Shown here in pieces: positions 6,039-12,930 of a stretch of DNA of 13,806 nt. Position 1 is the first letter of the stretch. Every line of letters starts with the position of its first letter. The translations under genes were made by a program, and so were the position numbers. The notes beneath the pieces are model-generated. The model was not told the DNA's origin, ran no database searches, and worked only from the letters and a program-made list of their open reading frames with translations. The stretch is from Kiloniellaceae bacterium (GTDB lineage: Bacteria; Pseudomonadota; Alphaproteobacteria; Kiloniellales; Kiloniellaceae), in the NCBI GenBank assembly GCA_028280915.1, contig JANQKX010000339.1, positions 1-13,806 of the forward strand, given 5' to 3'.

Positions 6039-7040
6039 ATGACCCCCCAGCCGCGTAAAATGATTTCCCTGGCCGGACTACTTGAAGAGCGCTGGGCTGT
6101 TCTAGCCTTGGTCACGGCCCTGATCATCGTTGCCTTCGCCATGTTCCTGCCCGGCTTTTTTACCGTGGAGAATTGGGTTGCTCTGATTCGAAGTGTCTCG
6201 GTTCTGGGTATCCTGGGCGTGGGGGCAGCCATCGTCATCATTGCCGGCGGCATCGACATCTGCGTGGTCGCGATCATGGCGGCAACTGCCGGCTGGTTTC
6301 TGCAAATGACCCAGGACGGTGCATCCGTGGCCTTGGCTTTTAGTCTTTGCTTCGTGCTGGCCCTTGCCATCGGTTTGGTCAATGGGGTGCTGGTATCCTT
6401 TTTCGAAATGCCGGCGCTGCTGGTCACCATCGGAACGGCCATGTTCCTGTCCGGGCTGACCAAGCTCGTATTGGTCAAGCAGAGCGTCGTTTATGTCCCC
6501 GAAGAGCTGGTGGACTTTCGCTTTATTGGCCAAGGCTATATGGGCGGCATACCCGTGCCGGTCATCGCCTTTGTCTGTTTCGCCGTCATCGGACACATTT
6601 TCCTGCGCAAAACCCGCTACGGTCATTTCATCTATGCAAGGGGCGACAACCCGGAAACCGCCCGGATCATCGGCCTTCCGACCCGCCCGCTTGTGGTCGG
6701 CGTTTTTGTGATCTCGGCGCTGGTTGCCCTCTGCGCCGGCATTATCACCGCGTCGGCGTCCGGCGGCATGAATATCAATATTTCCCATGGCACCCTGATT
6801 TTCGACGTGTTCCTTGTCGCCGTGATCGGCGGCGTCAGCCTCAGCGGCGGGCAGGGCGGCATCTTAGGAGTGGCGATTGGCGCCTTGCTGATCGGGGTTC
6901 TGCTGAACGGCATGACCTTGATGAATCTGAACAACATCTATCAGGACCTCTTTAAGGCGACGGCGCTGCTCGTTGCCATCGTTTGGGACAGCCTTCTCCA
7001 TCCGGTCGACCCGGAAACAGCGCGGGAAGGCGATCTGTAA
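6039..7040 (+). CDS. CUT2-family (RbsC-like) ABC transporter permease 1
   Basis: This is a 333-residue inner-membrane protein of the BPD_transp_2 family, with hydrophobic segments throughout from about residue 20 to 318. The loop GDNPETARIIGLPT (202-215), which faces the ATPase, and the late motif GGVSLSGGQG (264-273) are typical of ribose/galactose/autoinducer-2 permeases. The usual GGIDLSVG motif reads GGIDICVV (70-77), an unusual variant. It is the first gene of the importer operon and should pair with permease 2. The start is uncertain. ATG 6039 overlaps the stop of a tiny open frame (6016-6042) as ATGA and has GGAG 13 nt upstream. A TTG at 6012 would add 9 residues and has GGGA 8 nt upstream. 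Confidence 0.9.
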   Translation: MTPQPRKMISLAGLLEERWAVLALVTALIIVAFAMFLPGFFTVENWVALIRSVSVLGILGVGAAIVIIAGGIDICVVAIMAATAGWFLQMTQDGASVALAFSLCFVLALAIGLVNGVLVSFFEMPALLVTIGTAMFLSGLTKLVLVKQSVVYVPEELVDFRFIGQGYMGGIPVPVIAFVCFAVIGHIFLRKTRYGHFIYARGDNPETARIIGLPTRPLVVGVFVISALVALCAGIITASASGGMNINISHGTLIFDVFLVAVIGGVSLSGGQGGILGVAIGALLIGVLLNGMTLMNLNNIYQDLFKATALLVAIVWDSLLHPVDPETAREGDL

Positions 7041-7068
7041 TATTCCAACCGATCATTCAGTGGTGAAC

Positions 7069-7075
7069 AAGGGAG
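7069..7075 (+). promoter_or_regulatory. Strong ribosome-binding site of the binding-protein gene
   Basis: AAGGGAG lies 8 nt before ATG 7084 and is the best Shine-Dalgarno sequence in the operon. This fits the need to make the periplasmic binding protein in excess over the membrane components. It also fixes the start at 7084 rather than at in-frame codons further upstream, which overlap permease 1. Confidence 0.7.
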
Positions 7076-7083
7076 TAAAAATC

Positions 7084-8088
7084 ATGAAAAAACTCATGTG
7101 TGGTATGGCCTTATCGCTGGCGGCATCCATTGTCCTGCAAGCCGGTGGCGTTGCCATCGCGGCCCAGACGGATTCCTACCGGCCAAGCTTCGCCGAGGCG
7201 GTCAAGGGCAAGAAGGTCGGCTTGGTTTTCACCGATATGAACACGGACCTGACCCTGATCTGGGCTGATATTATCGAACGGGATCTGAATCAGCTGGGAG
7301 TGGAAACGGAAATCCGCGACGCGAACTGGAGCCCGGAGACCCAGGTGCAGGCCCTCGAGGCCTACTTGAGCGCCTCGGACAAACCGGATGTTTTGATCAT
7401 CCAGAATTTTAACCTGACCGCCGCCGCGTCGCCCATCAAGCGGCTGGCGGAATCGGGCACCAAGATGGTGCAGCTCAACATGCGCTCGCGTGTGGACACC
7501 AACTATTACGTGGGCGCCGATTGGGTCGGGATCGGCGAAGCGGTGGCCAATGAATTGGTGGCGGACTGTTCGCCGGAGAACGGCAAGTCCGGCAAGGTTG
7601 CCCTCGTCCAGGGCGATATCACGGCGCCGGACAGCTTCTTTCAGATGCAGGGCATGCAACTAGTCTTCGACGCCCACCCGGAAATCCAGGTGGTCTCCAA
7701 CCTGGGCTCGGAGTGGGACTCCAGCAAGGCGCGGGATATCACCACCACCGTTTTGCAACAGCACCCGGACCTCTGTGCGGTTTACGGGCTGTGGGACGGC
7801 CATCATGTGGGCAGTGCCGAGGCAATCAAGGAAGCAGGGCTCCAGGGCAAGGTGCTGAGCTATACCAATGGTGCCGGGTCCCGCAAGGCCTGCGACAGTG
7901 TGAGCAGCGGCTTGGTGGACAAGTACTGGAGTTATGATTCCAAGCGTCAGGCCAGCGATGTGGTCACGGCAGTGGTGTCCCTTTTGCAAACAGAAGACGC
8001 CTCTGACACGCGGGTTGCCGTTTATTCGCCGCTGACCTTGATCAGCAAGGAGACCCTTGACCCGGCCATGTGCTTCGATCTGGACTGA
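7084..8088 (+). CDS. Periplasmic sugar-type substrate-binding protein (Peripla_BP_4 / RbsB-like)
   Basis: This 334-residue secreted protein delivers ligand to the two permeases. A clear signal peptide begins MKKLMCGMALSL, with a hydrophobic core and an AIAA-QT cleavage region around residue 26-27. The cysteine at position 6 lacks a lipobox, so it should be soluble in the periplasm, not a lipoprotein. The mature part has the two-lobed type-1 fold: KKVGLVFTDM opens lobe 1, PDVLIIQNF and KMVQLNMRSRV follow, and SGKVALVQGDITAPDS then NLGSEWDSSKARDI mark the crossover into lobe 2. The family binds pentoses, hexoses, inositols, autoinducer-2 and related polar molecules; the ligand here cannot be named. 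It lies 43 bp after permease 1 and 27 bp before permease 2, with no terminator between them. Confidence 0.92.
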   Translation: MKKLMCGMALSLAASIVLQAGGVAIAAQTDSYRPSFAEAVKGKKVGLVFTDMNTDLTLIWADIIERDLNQLGVETEIRDANWSPETQVQALEAYLSASDKPDVLIIQNFNLTAAASPIKRLAESGTKMVQLNMRSRVDTNYYVGADWVGIGEAVANELVADCSPENGKSGKVALVQGDITAPDSFFQMQGMQLVFDAHPEIQVVSNLGSEWDSSKARDITTTVLQQHPDLCAVYGLWDGHHVGSAEAIKEAGLQGKVLSYTNGAGSRKACDSVSSGLVDKYWSYDSKRQASDVVTAVVSLLQTEDASDTRVAVYSPLTLISKETLDPAMCFDLD

Positions 8089-8115
8089 TTAAAGCCTGGG
8101 TGAAGGGAACGTCGG

Positions 8116-10257
8116 ATGAGTGAGACCGCCTACCAACCGTTCAAGCGCATTACCCGCTCGGTTCCCAAGCAGGTGATCGGCGAGGCGTTGAACAAGCCTT
8201 GGGCCGACTCGCTCATCCCCTTCACCGTGACCGTCATCACCATTGCCATCTTCGCCTCCCTGTTGGAGGGCTATCTGAGCACGGTAAATCTCGGCTCCCT
8301 GGCCCATCAGTTTTCCGAAACCGCCATCGTGGTCCTGGCCATGGGACTGGTGGTGATGGTGGGCGGAATTGACCTGAGCGTCGGATCGATCTTCGCCCTG
8401 GCCAACTTTGTCGCGCTCTACCTGATCATTGCTCTTGAAGTCCCCGTTGGCGGCGCGGTGGTCTTGACCGTGCTCATGGGGGCGGGGCTGGGTGCCGTTA
8501 ACGGGCTCCTCTGCGGCATCTTGCGCATGCGCGCCTTTATCGTGACCCTGGTGACCATGATCATTTTTCGCGGCATTGTCAGTCTCCTGCTGTTGAAGTT
8601 CGGCAGCGAGCTGGCGCTGGGCGCGGAAGATACGCCCCTGTGGAGCTTCCTGGGCTATGGGTCCGTACTTGGCTTGCCGACCAACACCATTATTTTTCTT
8701 TTCCTGGCGGTTGGCGGCCATGTGTTGCTGACCCGGACCCGCTTGGGCGCCCATATCATCGCGGTGGGCGGCAGCCGTCTCGCGGCACGGCGTGCCGGTA
8801 TCCCGGCGGGGCGGATCGCCATGGGCGTCTATGTGCTTTCCGGCGCCCTCTGCGCTCTGGCCGCCGTATTGTATGCCTCGCGTATCGGCTCGGTATCCTA
8901 CACCACCGGCAAGCACTTGGAGATCTTGGTTTTGACGGCGGTGATCCTGGGCGGTGTATCTCTTGGTGGCGGCCGGGGCAGCATCGCCCGCATGGTCATG
9001 GGGGCGCTGGTGGTGATGGTCATCACCAATGGCATGGTGCGCTTGGGCATTCGTGGTGGCGTGACGGAAATGGCGACCGGCGCCATCCTGTTGTTTGCCA
9101 TTCTATTCGATGTGAAATGGCTGAAGCATAAGGACAAGCTGCTCAATTCCACCTTCGTTTGTCCGGTTAAGCTGACCATGCCGCCCTTGCCGGATTTGAC
9201 CGATAAAAACAGTCCCTACGCGGTCAATGACCGGCTGCGCGATGTGGAGGTGATCGGCCTGGACCAAGTGGACGGGCCCGAGGACGTCATCTTGGACCGG
9301 GCTGGAAACCTCTACACCGGTGTGCGGCAGGGGGAAATTCTGCGCTTCCTGGCGCCTGATTATACTAGACGGGAAGTCTTTGCCCGCCCCGGCGGCCGGC
9401 CCCTGGGTTTGGCTTTCGACAGGGACGATAACTTGATCACCTGTGTGGCGGGTATGGGTCTCTACGGCGTGCGGCCCGATGGGGAGATCTTTAAGCTCAC
9501 CGATCAATCTCGAAGGACCTGGTGGCGGCTGCGCGACGATTCGCGCATTCTCATGGCGGACGATCTGGATATCGCGCCGGACGGCCGGATTTTTTTCAGC
9601 GAGGCCACGGTGCGCTACGCTTTGTCCGACTGGATCGTCGATGGCCTCGAGGCCGCGGGCAACGGCAAACTACTGTGCTATGATCCGGCAACGCAAAAGA
9701 CGACGACGGTTCTGCAAGGCCTGCTCTTCGCCAACGGGGTTTGCCTCTCCCACGACGGCCATTCCATTCTGGTCGTTGAAAGTTGGGGATCTTGCGTTCA
9801 GCGGCATTGGATCAACGGTCCGAAAAAGGGAACGACGGAGCCGTTCATCGCCAATCTGCCGGGCTTTGCCGACAACATCAATCGGGCCTCGGACGGCACC
9901 TATTGGATCGCCATCGCGGGCATTCGCTCGCCCCTTTGGGACCTGACCATGAAAAGCCCCGGGTTCCGCACCCGCATGATCAAGCGCATCCCGCGGGACG
10001 AATGGATCTTTCCCAATCTGAACGCGGGCTTCATCGCCAAGGTGGATGAAACCGGTCAGATCCTTGACGTTCTATGGGACCGTTTTGCCACTCATCATCC
10101 CTCGGTGACCTCCATGCGCGAGCATCGCGGCTACCTCTATATCGGCGGCCTGGCCAACAACCGGATCGGCCGGATCAAGCTTCCGGCGGCGGACCCGACC
10201 TGGATGGGGCAAGACAGCTATTGGGGCACTCGGCCGGCCGAGGCTTCCGAGGCATAG
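8116..10257 (+). CDS. Fusion protein: CUT2 ABC permease 2 + C-terminal strictosidine synthase-like (SMP-30-type) hydrolase domain
   Basis: This 713-residue protein has two parts. Residues 1-335 are an RbsC-like permease with intact GGIDLSVGS (83-91), the AARRAGIP cytoplasmic loop (223-230) and GGVSLGGGRG (279-288). After a linker (about 336-370), residues 371-695 form a six-bladed propeller of the SSL/APMAP/gluconolactonase superfamily. Expected metal-site residues are present: GPED with E389, FANG with N540, and PGFADNI with D586/N587, as in calcium-dependent lactonases and esterases. RbsC-type permeases are reported to end in the cytoplasm, so the hydrolase should sit at the importer exit; this is inference. 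ATG 8116 has AAGGGA 7 nt upstream. The frame is open throughout. An internal ATG at 9178 (M355), with stop codons in other frames just before it, hints that two formerly separate genes merged. The lactonase reaction itself is unproven. Confidence 0.9.
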   Translation: MSETAYQPFKRITRSVPKQVIGEALNKPWADSLIPFTVTVITIAIFASLLEGYLSTVNLGSLAHQFSETAIVVLAMGLVVMVGGIDLSVGSIFALANFVALYLIIALEVPVGGAVVLTVLMGAGLGAVNGLLCGILRMRAFIVTLVTMIIFRGIVSLLLLKFGSELALGAEDTPLWSFLGYGSVLGLPTNTIIFLFLAVGGHVLLTRTRLGAHIIAVGGSRLAARRAGIPAGRIAMGVYVLSGALCALAAVLYASRIGSVSYTTGKHLEILVLTAVILGGVSLGGGRGSIARMVMGALVVMVITNGMVRLGIRGGVTEMATGAILLFAILFDVKWLKHKDKLLNSTFVCPVKLTMPPLPDLTDKNSPYAVNDRLRDVEVIGLDQVDGPEDVILDRAGNLYTGVRQGEILRFLAPDYTRREVFARPGGRPLGLAFDRDDNLITCVAGMGLYGVRPDGEIFKLTDQSRRTWWRLRDDSRILMADDLDIAPDGRIFFSEATVRYALSDWIVDGLEAAGNGKLLCYDPATQKTTTVLQGLLFANGVCLSHDGHSILVVESWGSCVQRHWINGPKKGTTEPFIANLPGFADNINRASDGTYWIAIAGIRSPLWDLTMKSPGFRTRMIKRIPRDEWIFPNLNAGFIAKVDETGQILDVLWDRFATHHPSVTSMREHRGYLYIGGLANNRIGRIKLPAADPTWMGQDSYWGTRPAEASEA

Positions 10258-10283
10258 CGGGCAAGTTCAAAGGAATTGGTATC

Positions 10284-11390
10284 GTGAGAAACATGCTCAC
10301 CGAAATCATCGCCGAAGTGCTGTCACCCAATCGGGAGCAAAACGCCATCCCGCCCATGGACGGTGCCTGGACGCCCAATAGCCTGCTAGAGGAGGCGCCA
10401 CGCCTATCCGAGGGCTACCAGGACCCACACGATTTTTGCGTCGGGCCGAATAACGTCCTCTTCGTGGCCGATGGCGTCAATGTTTTGCGCCTCTTCGGAA
10501 AGGATTGGCGGTCGCGGGAGGTGGTGGCGACCGTCGAGGCTACGGTGCTGGGACTTGCGTGGCACGATCAGGCCGGCCTTCTGGCCTGCATCGATGGCGT
10601 CGGCGTGAGGGTCATCCAGGGGCCCATGACGGGGGCGGCCTTTCTGGAAGCAAATGGGGCCACCCTTTTGGCACCCCGCGCGGCGCTGGTCACGGGGAGT
10701 GACAAACTGCTGGTGGCGGACGGCTCCCGTGGCATCCACGGTTCCGATTGGGTGCTGGATTTCATGGCAAAAGGCCGCTCGGGCCGTGTCGTGGCGTTTG
10801 ATCTGGCGACGGGCAAAGGCCGGGAAATCTGCACGGGGCTCGGCTATCCCAGCTCCCTCATGTTGTCGCAAGACGGTGGCACGGTTTTTTTCCCGGAAGC
10901 TTGGCGCGCGCAGATTTCCAGCCTTCCACTGGCCCCTGGCGAGGGACAACAGGACAAACAGACGGTGGTTCGCAATCTGCCGGCCTATCCCTGGCGGCTC
11001 GCGCGGGGGCGCCAGTCCCTATTGGTTTCGTTCCTTTCCATGCGGACCCAGTTGATGGAGTTTTTGCTCGGCGAAGACGCTTTTCGCAGCGACATGATGC
11101 GCCAGGTGCCAAGGGATTTTTGGGTCGCGCCGGCGTTCCGTAGCCGCGCCCATGTTTACGAGCCGATCCAGGGCGGGCAACTGCTGCAGCACGGCAAGGC
11201 GAAGGCTTGGGCACCCTCTAGGTCTTATGGTTTGCTGGCCGAGCTGCGGCCCAATTTTGAAGTCTCCCGGACCTTCCATGCGCGCCATGGCGAAGAGGCT
11301 CACGGCATTGTCGCCGCCTTGGAAGCGGACGGCCGGCGTCTTGCCTTGTCCGCCGGTGCCGAAGCCCTTTTGGATCTGGGGGCTCTATGA
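10284..11390 (+). CDS. Stand-alone SSL/SMP-30-like beta-propeller protein, probably catalytically degenerate
   Basis: This 368-residue soluble protein (no signal peptide) is a divergent paralog of the fused SSL domain. Shared landmarks, in the same order, are SDW-V-D then GRVVAFDLATG (154-177 here), LSQDG, and FR-x2-MM-x3-PRDFW (267-280). The three positions that carry metal ligands in the fused domain look replaced: GPED becomes DPHD (H49), FANG becomes YPSS (188-191), and the Asp-Asn pair becomes Trp-Arg (YPWRL, 235-239). It may be a ligand-binding or regulatory pseudoenzyme, or may use another chemistry. GTG 10284 is chosen because AAAGGA lies 9 nt upstream; ATG 10293 is the alternative. 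Codons upstream of 10284 overlap the fusion gene. The stop overlaps the ATPase start as ATGA, so the two are translationally coupled. Confidence 0.85.
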   Translation: MRNMLTEIIAEVLSPNREQNAIPPMDGAWTPNSLLEEAPRLSEGYQDPHDFCVGPNNVLFVADGVNVLRLFGKDWRSREVVATVEATVLGLAWHDQAGLLACIDGVGVRVIQGPMTGAAFLEANGATLLAPRAALVTGSDKLLVADGSRGIHGSDWVLDFMAKGRSGRVVAFDLATGKGREICTGLGYPSSLMLSQDGGTVFFPEAWRAQISSLPLAPGEGQQDKQTVVRNLPAYPWRLARGRQSLLVSFLSMRTQLMEFLLGEDAFRSDMMRQVPRDFWVAPAFRSRAHVYEPIQGGQLLQHGKAKAWAPSRSYGLLAELRPNFEVSRTFHARHGEEAHGIVAALEADGRRLALSAGAEALLDLGAL

Positions 11391-12910
11391 ATCCTTTTTC
11401 CCCACAAGATGCCAATAACGCCTCCCCAGTCCTGCAGGTTTCTGGCGGCGGCAAGCTCTATGGCGATTCTTGGGCCATCAGAGCCGTGGATGTTTCCCTC
11501 CACGTCGGGCAGTGCCTCGGCCTGGCGGGCGAGAACGGGGCCGGCAAGTCCACCCTTTCCAAAGCCATCGCCGGCGCGATCCGCCTCACTGAAGGCGAGA
11601 TCACGTATCTCGGTGAAAAGCAGGTCTTCAAGGCACCGATCGATGCGCTGCGCTGTGGTATCGCCATCGTCTATCAGGAGACCAGCCTGGTCTCTTCCAT
11701 GACGGTGGCGCAGAATGTGCACCTGGGTACGGAAAAGTTGTTCCATACCCGGCGCTCATCGACCATCCAGGCGGTGCAACTGCTCCAGTCCATCGGATTT
11801 CATGTGGACCCCTCGGCCCTGGTCAGCACCTTGAGCGCGGCGCAGAAGCAAATGGTCGAAATCGCCCGTGCCCTGCACTGGAATGCCCGGGTCCTGATTT
11901 TCGATGAACCCACCGCCACCCTGACACCGGAGGAAAAGCAGCATCTCTTTGCCTTGTTCGGGCAGTTGAAACAGCGTGGTGTGGCCCTGGTCTTCATCAG
12001 CCATGCCCTGGAGGAGTTGCTCGACCAATGCGAGACCATTTCCGTGCTGCGGGACGGCGAGTTGGTCCTGTGCGAGCCGGCGACGTCATTGACCCGGGAG
12101 GAAATCGTCAAGCACATGGTGGGCCGGGAGATGTCCCTTTCAGGATCGCGGACTTGGCCCTCTCATGCCAGCGCGGGTGAAAAGACGGTCAGTGTTGAGA
12201 ACATCTACATGGGCCAAGCCGTCAAGGGCATGTCCTTCTCCCTTTACGCCGGACAGGTCACGGTGATGGCCGGCTTGGTCGGCGCCGGCCGCACGGAGGT
12301 GGCGAAAATCCTCTCCGGATCTTTCAGGCGGCGGTTTCTGCACGGAGGGCGTATCTATCTGGATGGAAAGCCGATCCGCTACCGCACGCCGGCCCAGGCA
12401 ATTCGCGATGGGATCGTCTATGTTACGGAGGACCGGCGCGCCAATGGGTTCTTCGAGACCATGTCCATCGAGGAAAACATCTTTATCGGCTGGGAGGCCA
12501 TTCAACGCTGGACCAAGTTTTTTTCGTCCAAGTCTCAATCCCGGCGCATCGCCGAGCACTGGATGGCCAACGTGGACATCCGCGCCGCTGGCTTGTCCTC
12601 GCTCGTGAAACACCTCTCCGGCGGCAATCAGCAGAAAGTCGTTTTTGCCCGCGCTATCCTGCAAAAGCCGAAGGTGGTGATTTTCGACGAGCCCACCAAG
12701 GGTGTCGACGTTGGCGCCGCCAAGGACATTCACCGGGTGATCCGAGAATTGGCTGAAAACGGTGTTGCCGTGTTGGTGATCTCGTCATCCCTGCCGGAGG
12801 TTTTGGAAGTGGCGGATCGAATCTTGGTAACCCGGCTCGGCCGGGTGGTCGAGGAAATGGACCCGCGCGATGCCACCCCCGAGCGCATCATGTTCGCCGC
12901 GACCTATTGA
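11387..12910 (+). CDS. CUT2-family (RbsA/MglA-like) sugar ABC transporter ATP-binding protein, two ABC domains
   Basis: This 507-residue cytoplasmic ATPase powers the importer. Domain 1: Walker A GENGAGKS (48-55), signature LSAAQ (149-153), Walker B VLIFDEPTA (169-177), switch His206. Domain 2 has the degenerate Walker A GLVGAGRTE (296-304; Arg replaces Lys), signature LSGGNQQKV (410-418) and Walker B VVIFDEPTKGVDVGA (430-444), and lacks the switch histidine (VISSSLPE). A degenerate second site is normal for this family, so the protein should work as one complete ATPase. It is the last gene of the operon, translated through an ATGA overlap with the SSL gene. A T6 run follows its stop, but I see no clear hairpin before it. 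The convergent flavoprotein gene ends 20 bp away. Confidence 0.95.
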   Translation: MNPFSPQDANNASPVLQVSGGGKLYGDSWAIRAVDVSLHVGQCLGLAGENGAGKSTLSKAIAGAIRLTEGEITYLGEKQVFKAPIDALRCGIAIVYQETSLVSSMTVAQNVHLGTEKLFHTRRSSTIQAVQLLQSIGFHVDPSALVSTLSAAQKQMVEIARALHWNARVLIFDEPTATLTPEEKQHLFALFGQLKQRGVALVFISHALEELLDQCETISVLRDGELVLCEPATSLTREEIVKHMVGREMSLSGSRTWPSHASAGEKTVSVENIYMGQAVKGMSFSLYAGQVTVMAGLVGAGRTEVAKILSGSFRRRFLHGGRIYLDGKPIRYRTPAQAIRDGIVYVTEDRRANGFFETMSIEENIFIGWEAIQRWTKFFSSKSQSRRIAEHWMANVDIRAAGLSSLVKHLSGGNQQKVVFARAILQKPKVVIFDEPTKGVDVGAAKDIHRVIRELAENGVAVLVISSSLPEVLEVADRILVTRLGRVVEEMDPRDATPERIMFAATY

Positions 12911-12930
12911 TTTTTTCGTGAATACCTGCG

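Noticed and set aside
6102..6788. 228-codon minus-strand frame
   Set aside because: It is antisense to permease 1, with low-complexity His/Asp/Gly-rich composition and no domain.
8089..8916. 275-codon open frame on the minus strand
   Set aside because: It is antisense to permease 2, and the product is a low-complexity mix rich in Gln, His, Gly and Asp. It is not a plausible protein.
9120..9180. Frameshift artefact creating the permease-SSL fusion
   Set aside because: Both halves read well in one frame with a continuous linker, so I keep the fusion. The nearby out-of-frame stops and ATG 9178 mean read-level confirmation would still be worthwhile.
10074..10283. N-terminal extension of the second SSL protein
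   Set aside because: It overlaps the end of the fusion gene in another frame. AAAGGA followed by GTG 10284 is a proper start.
12911..12930. Bidirectional terminator in the 20-bp convergent gap
   Set aside because: A T6 run is present after the ATPase stop, but I found no adequate GC-rich stem directly before it.
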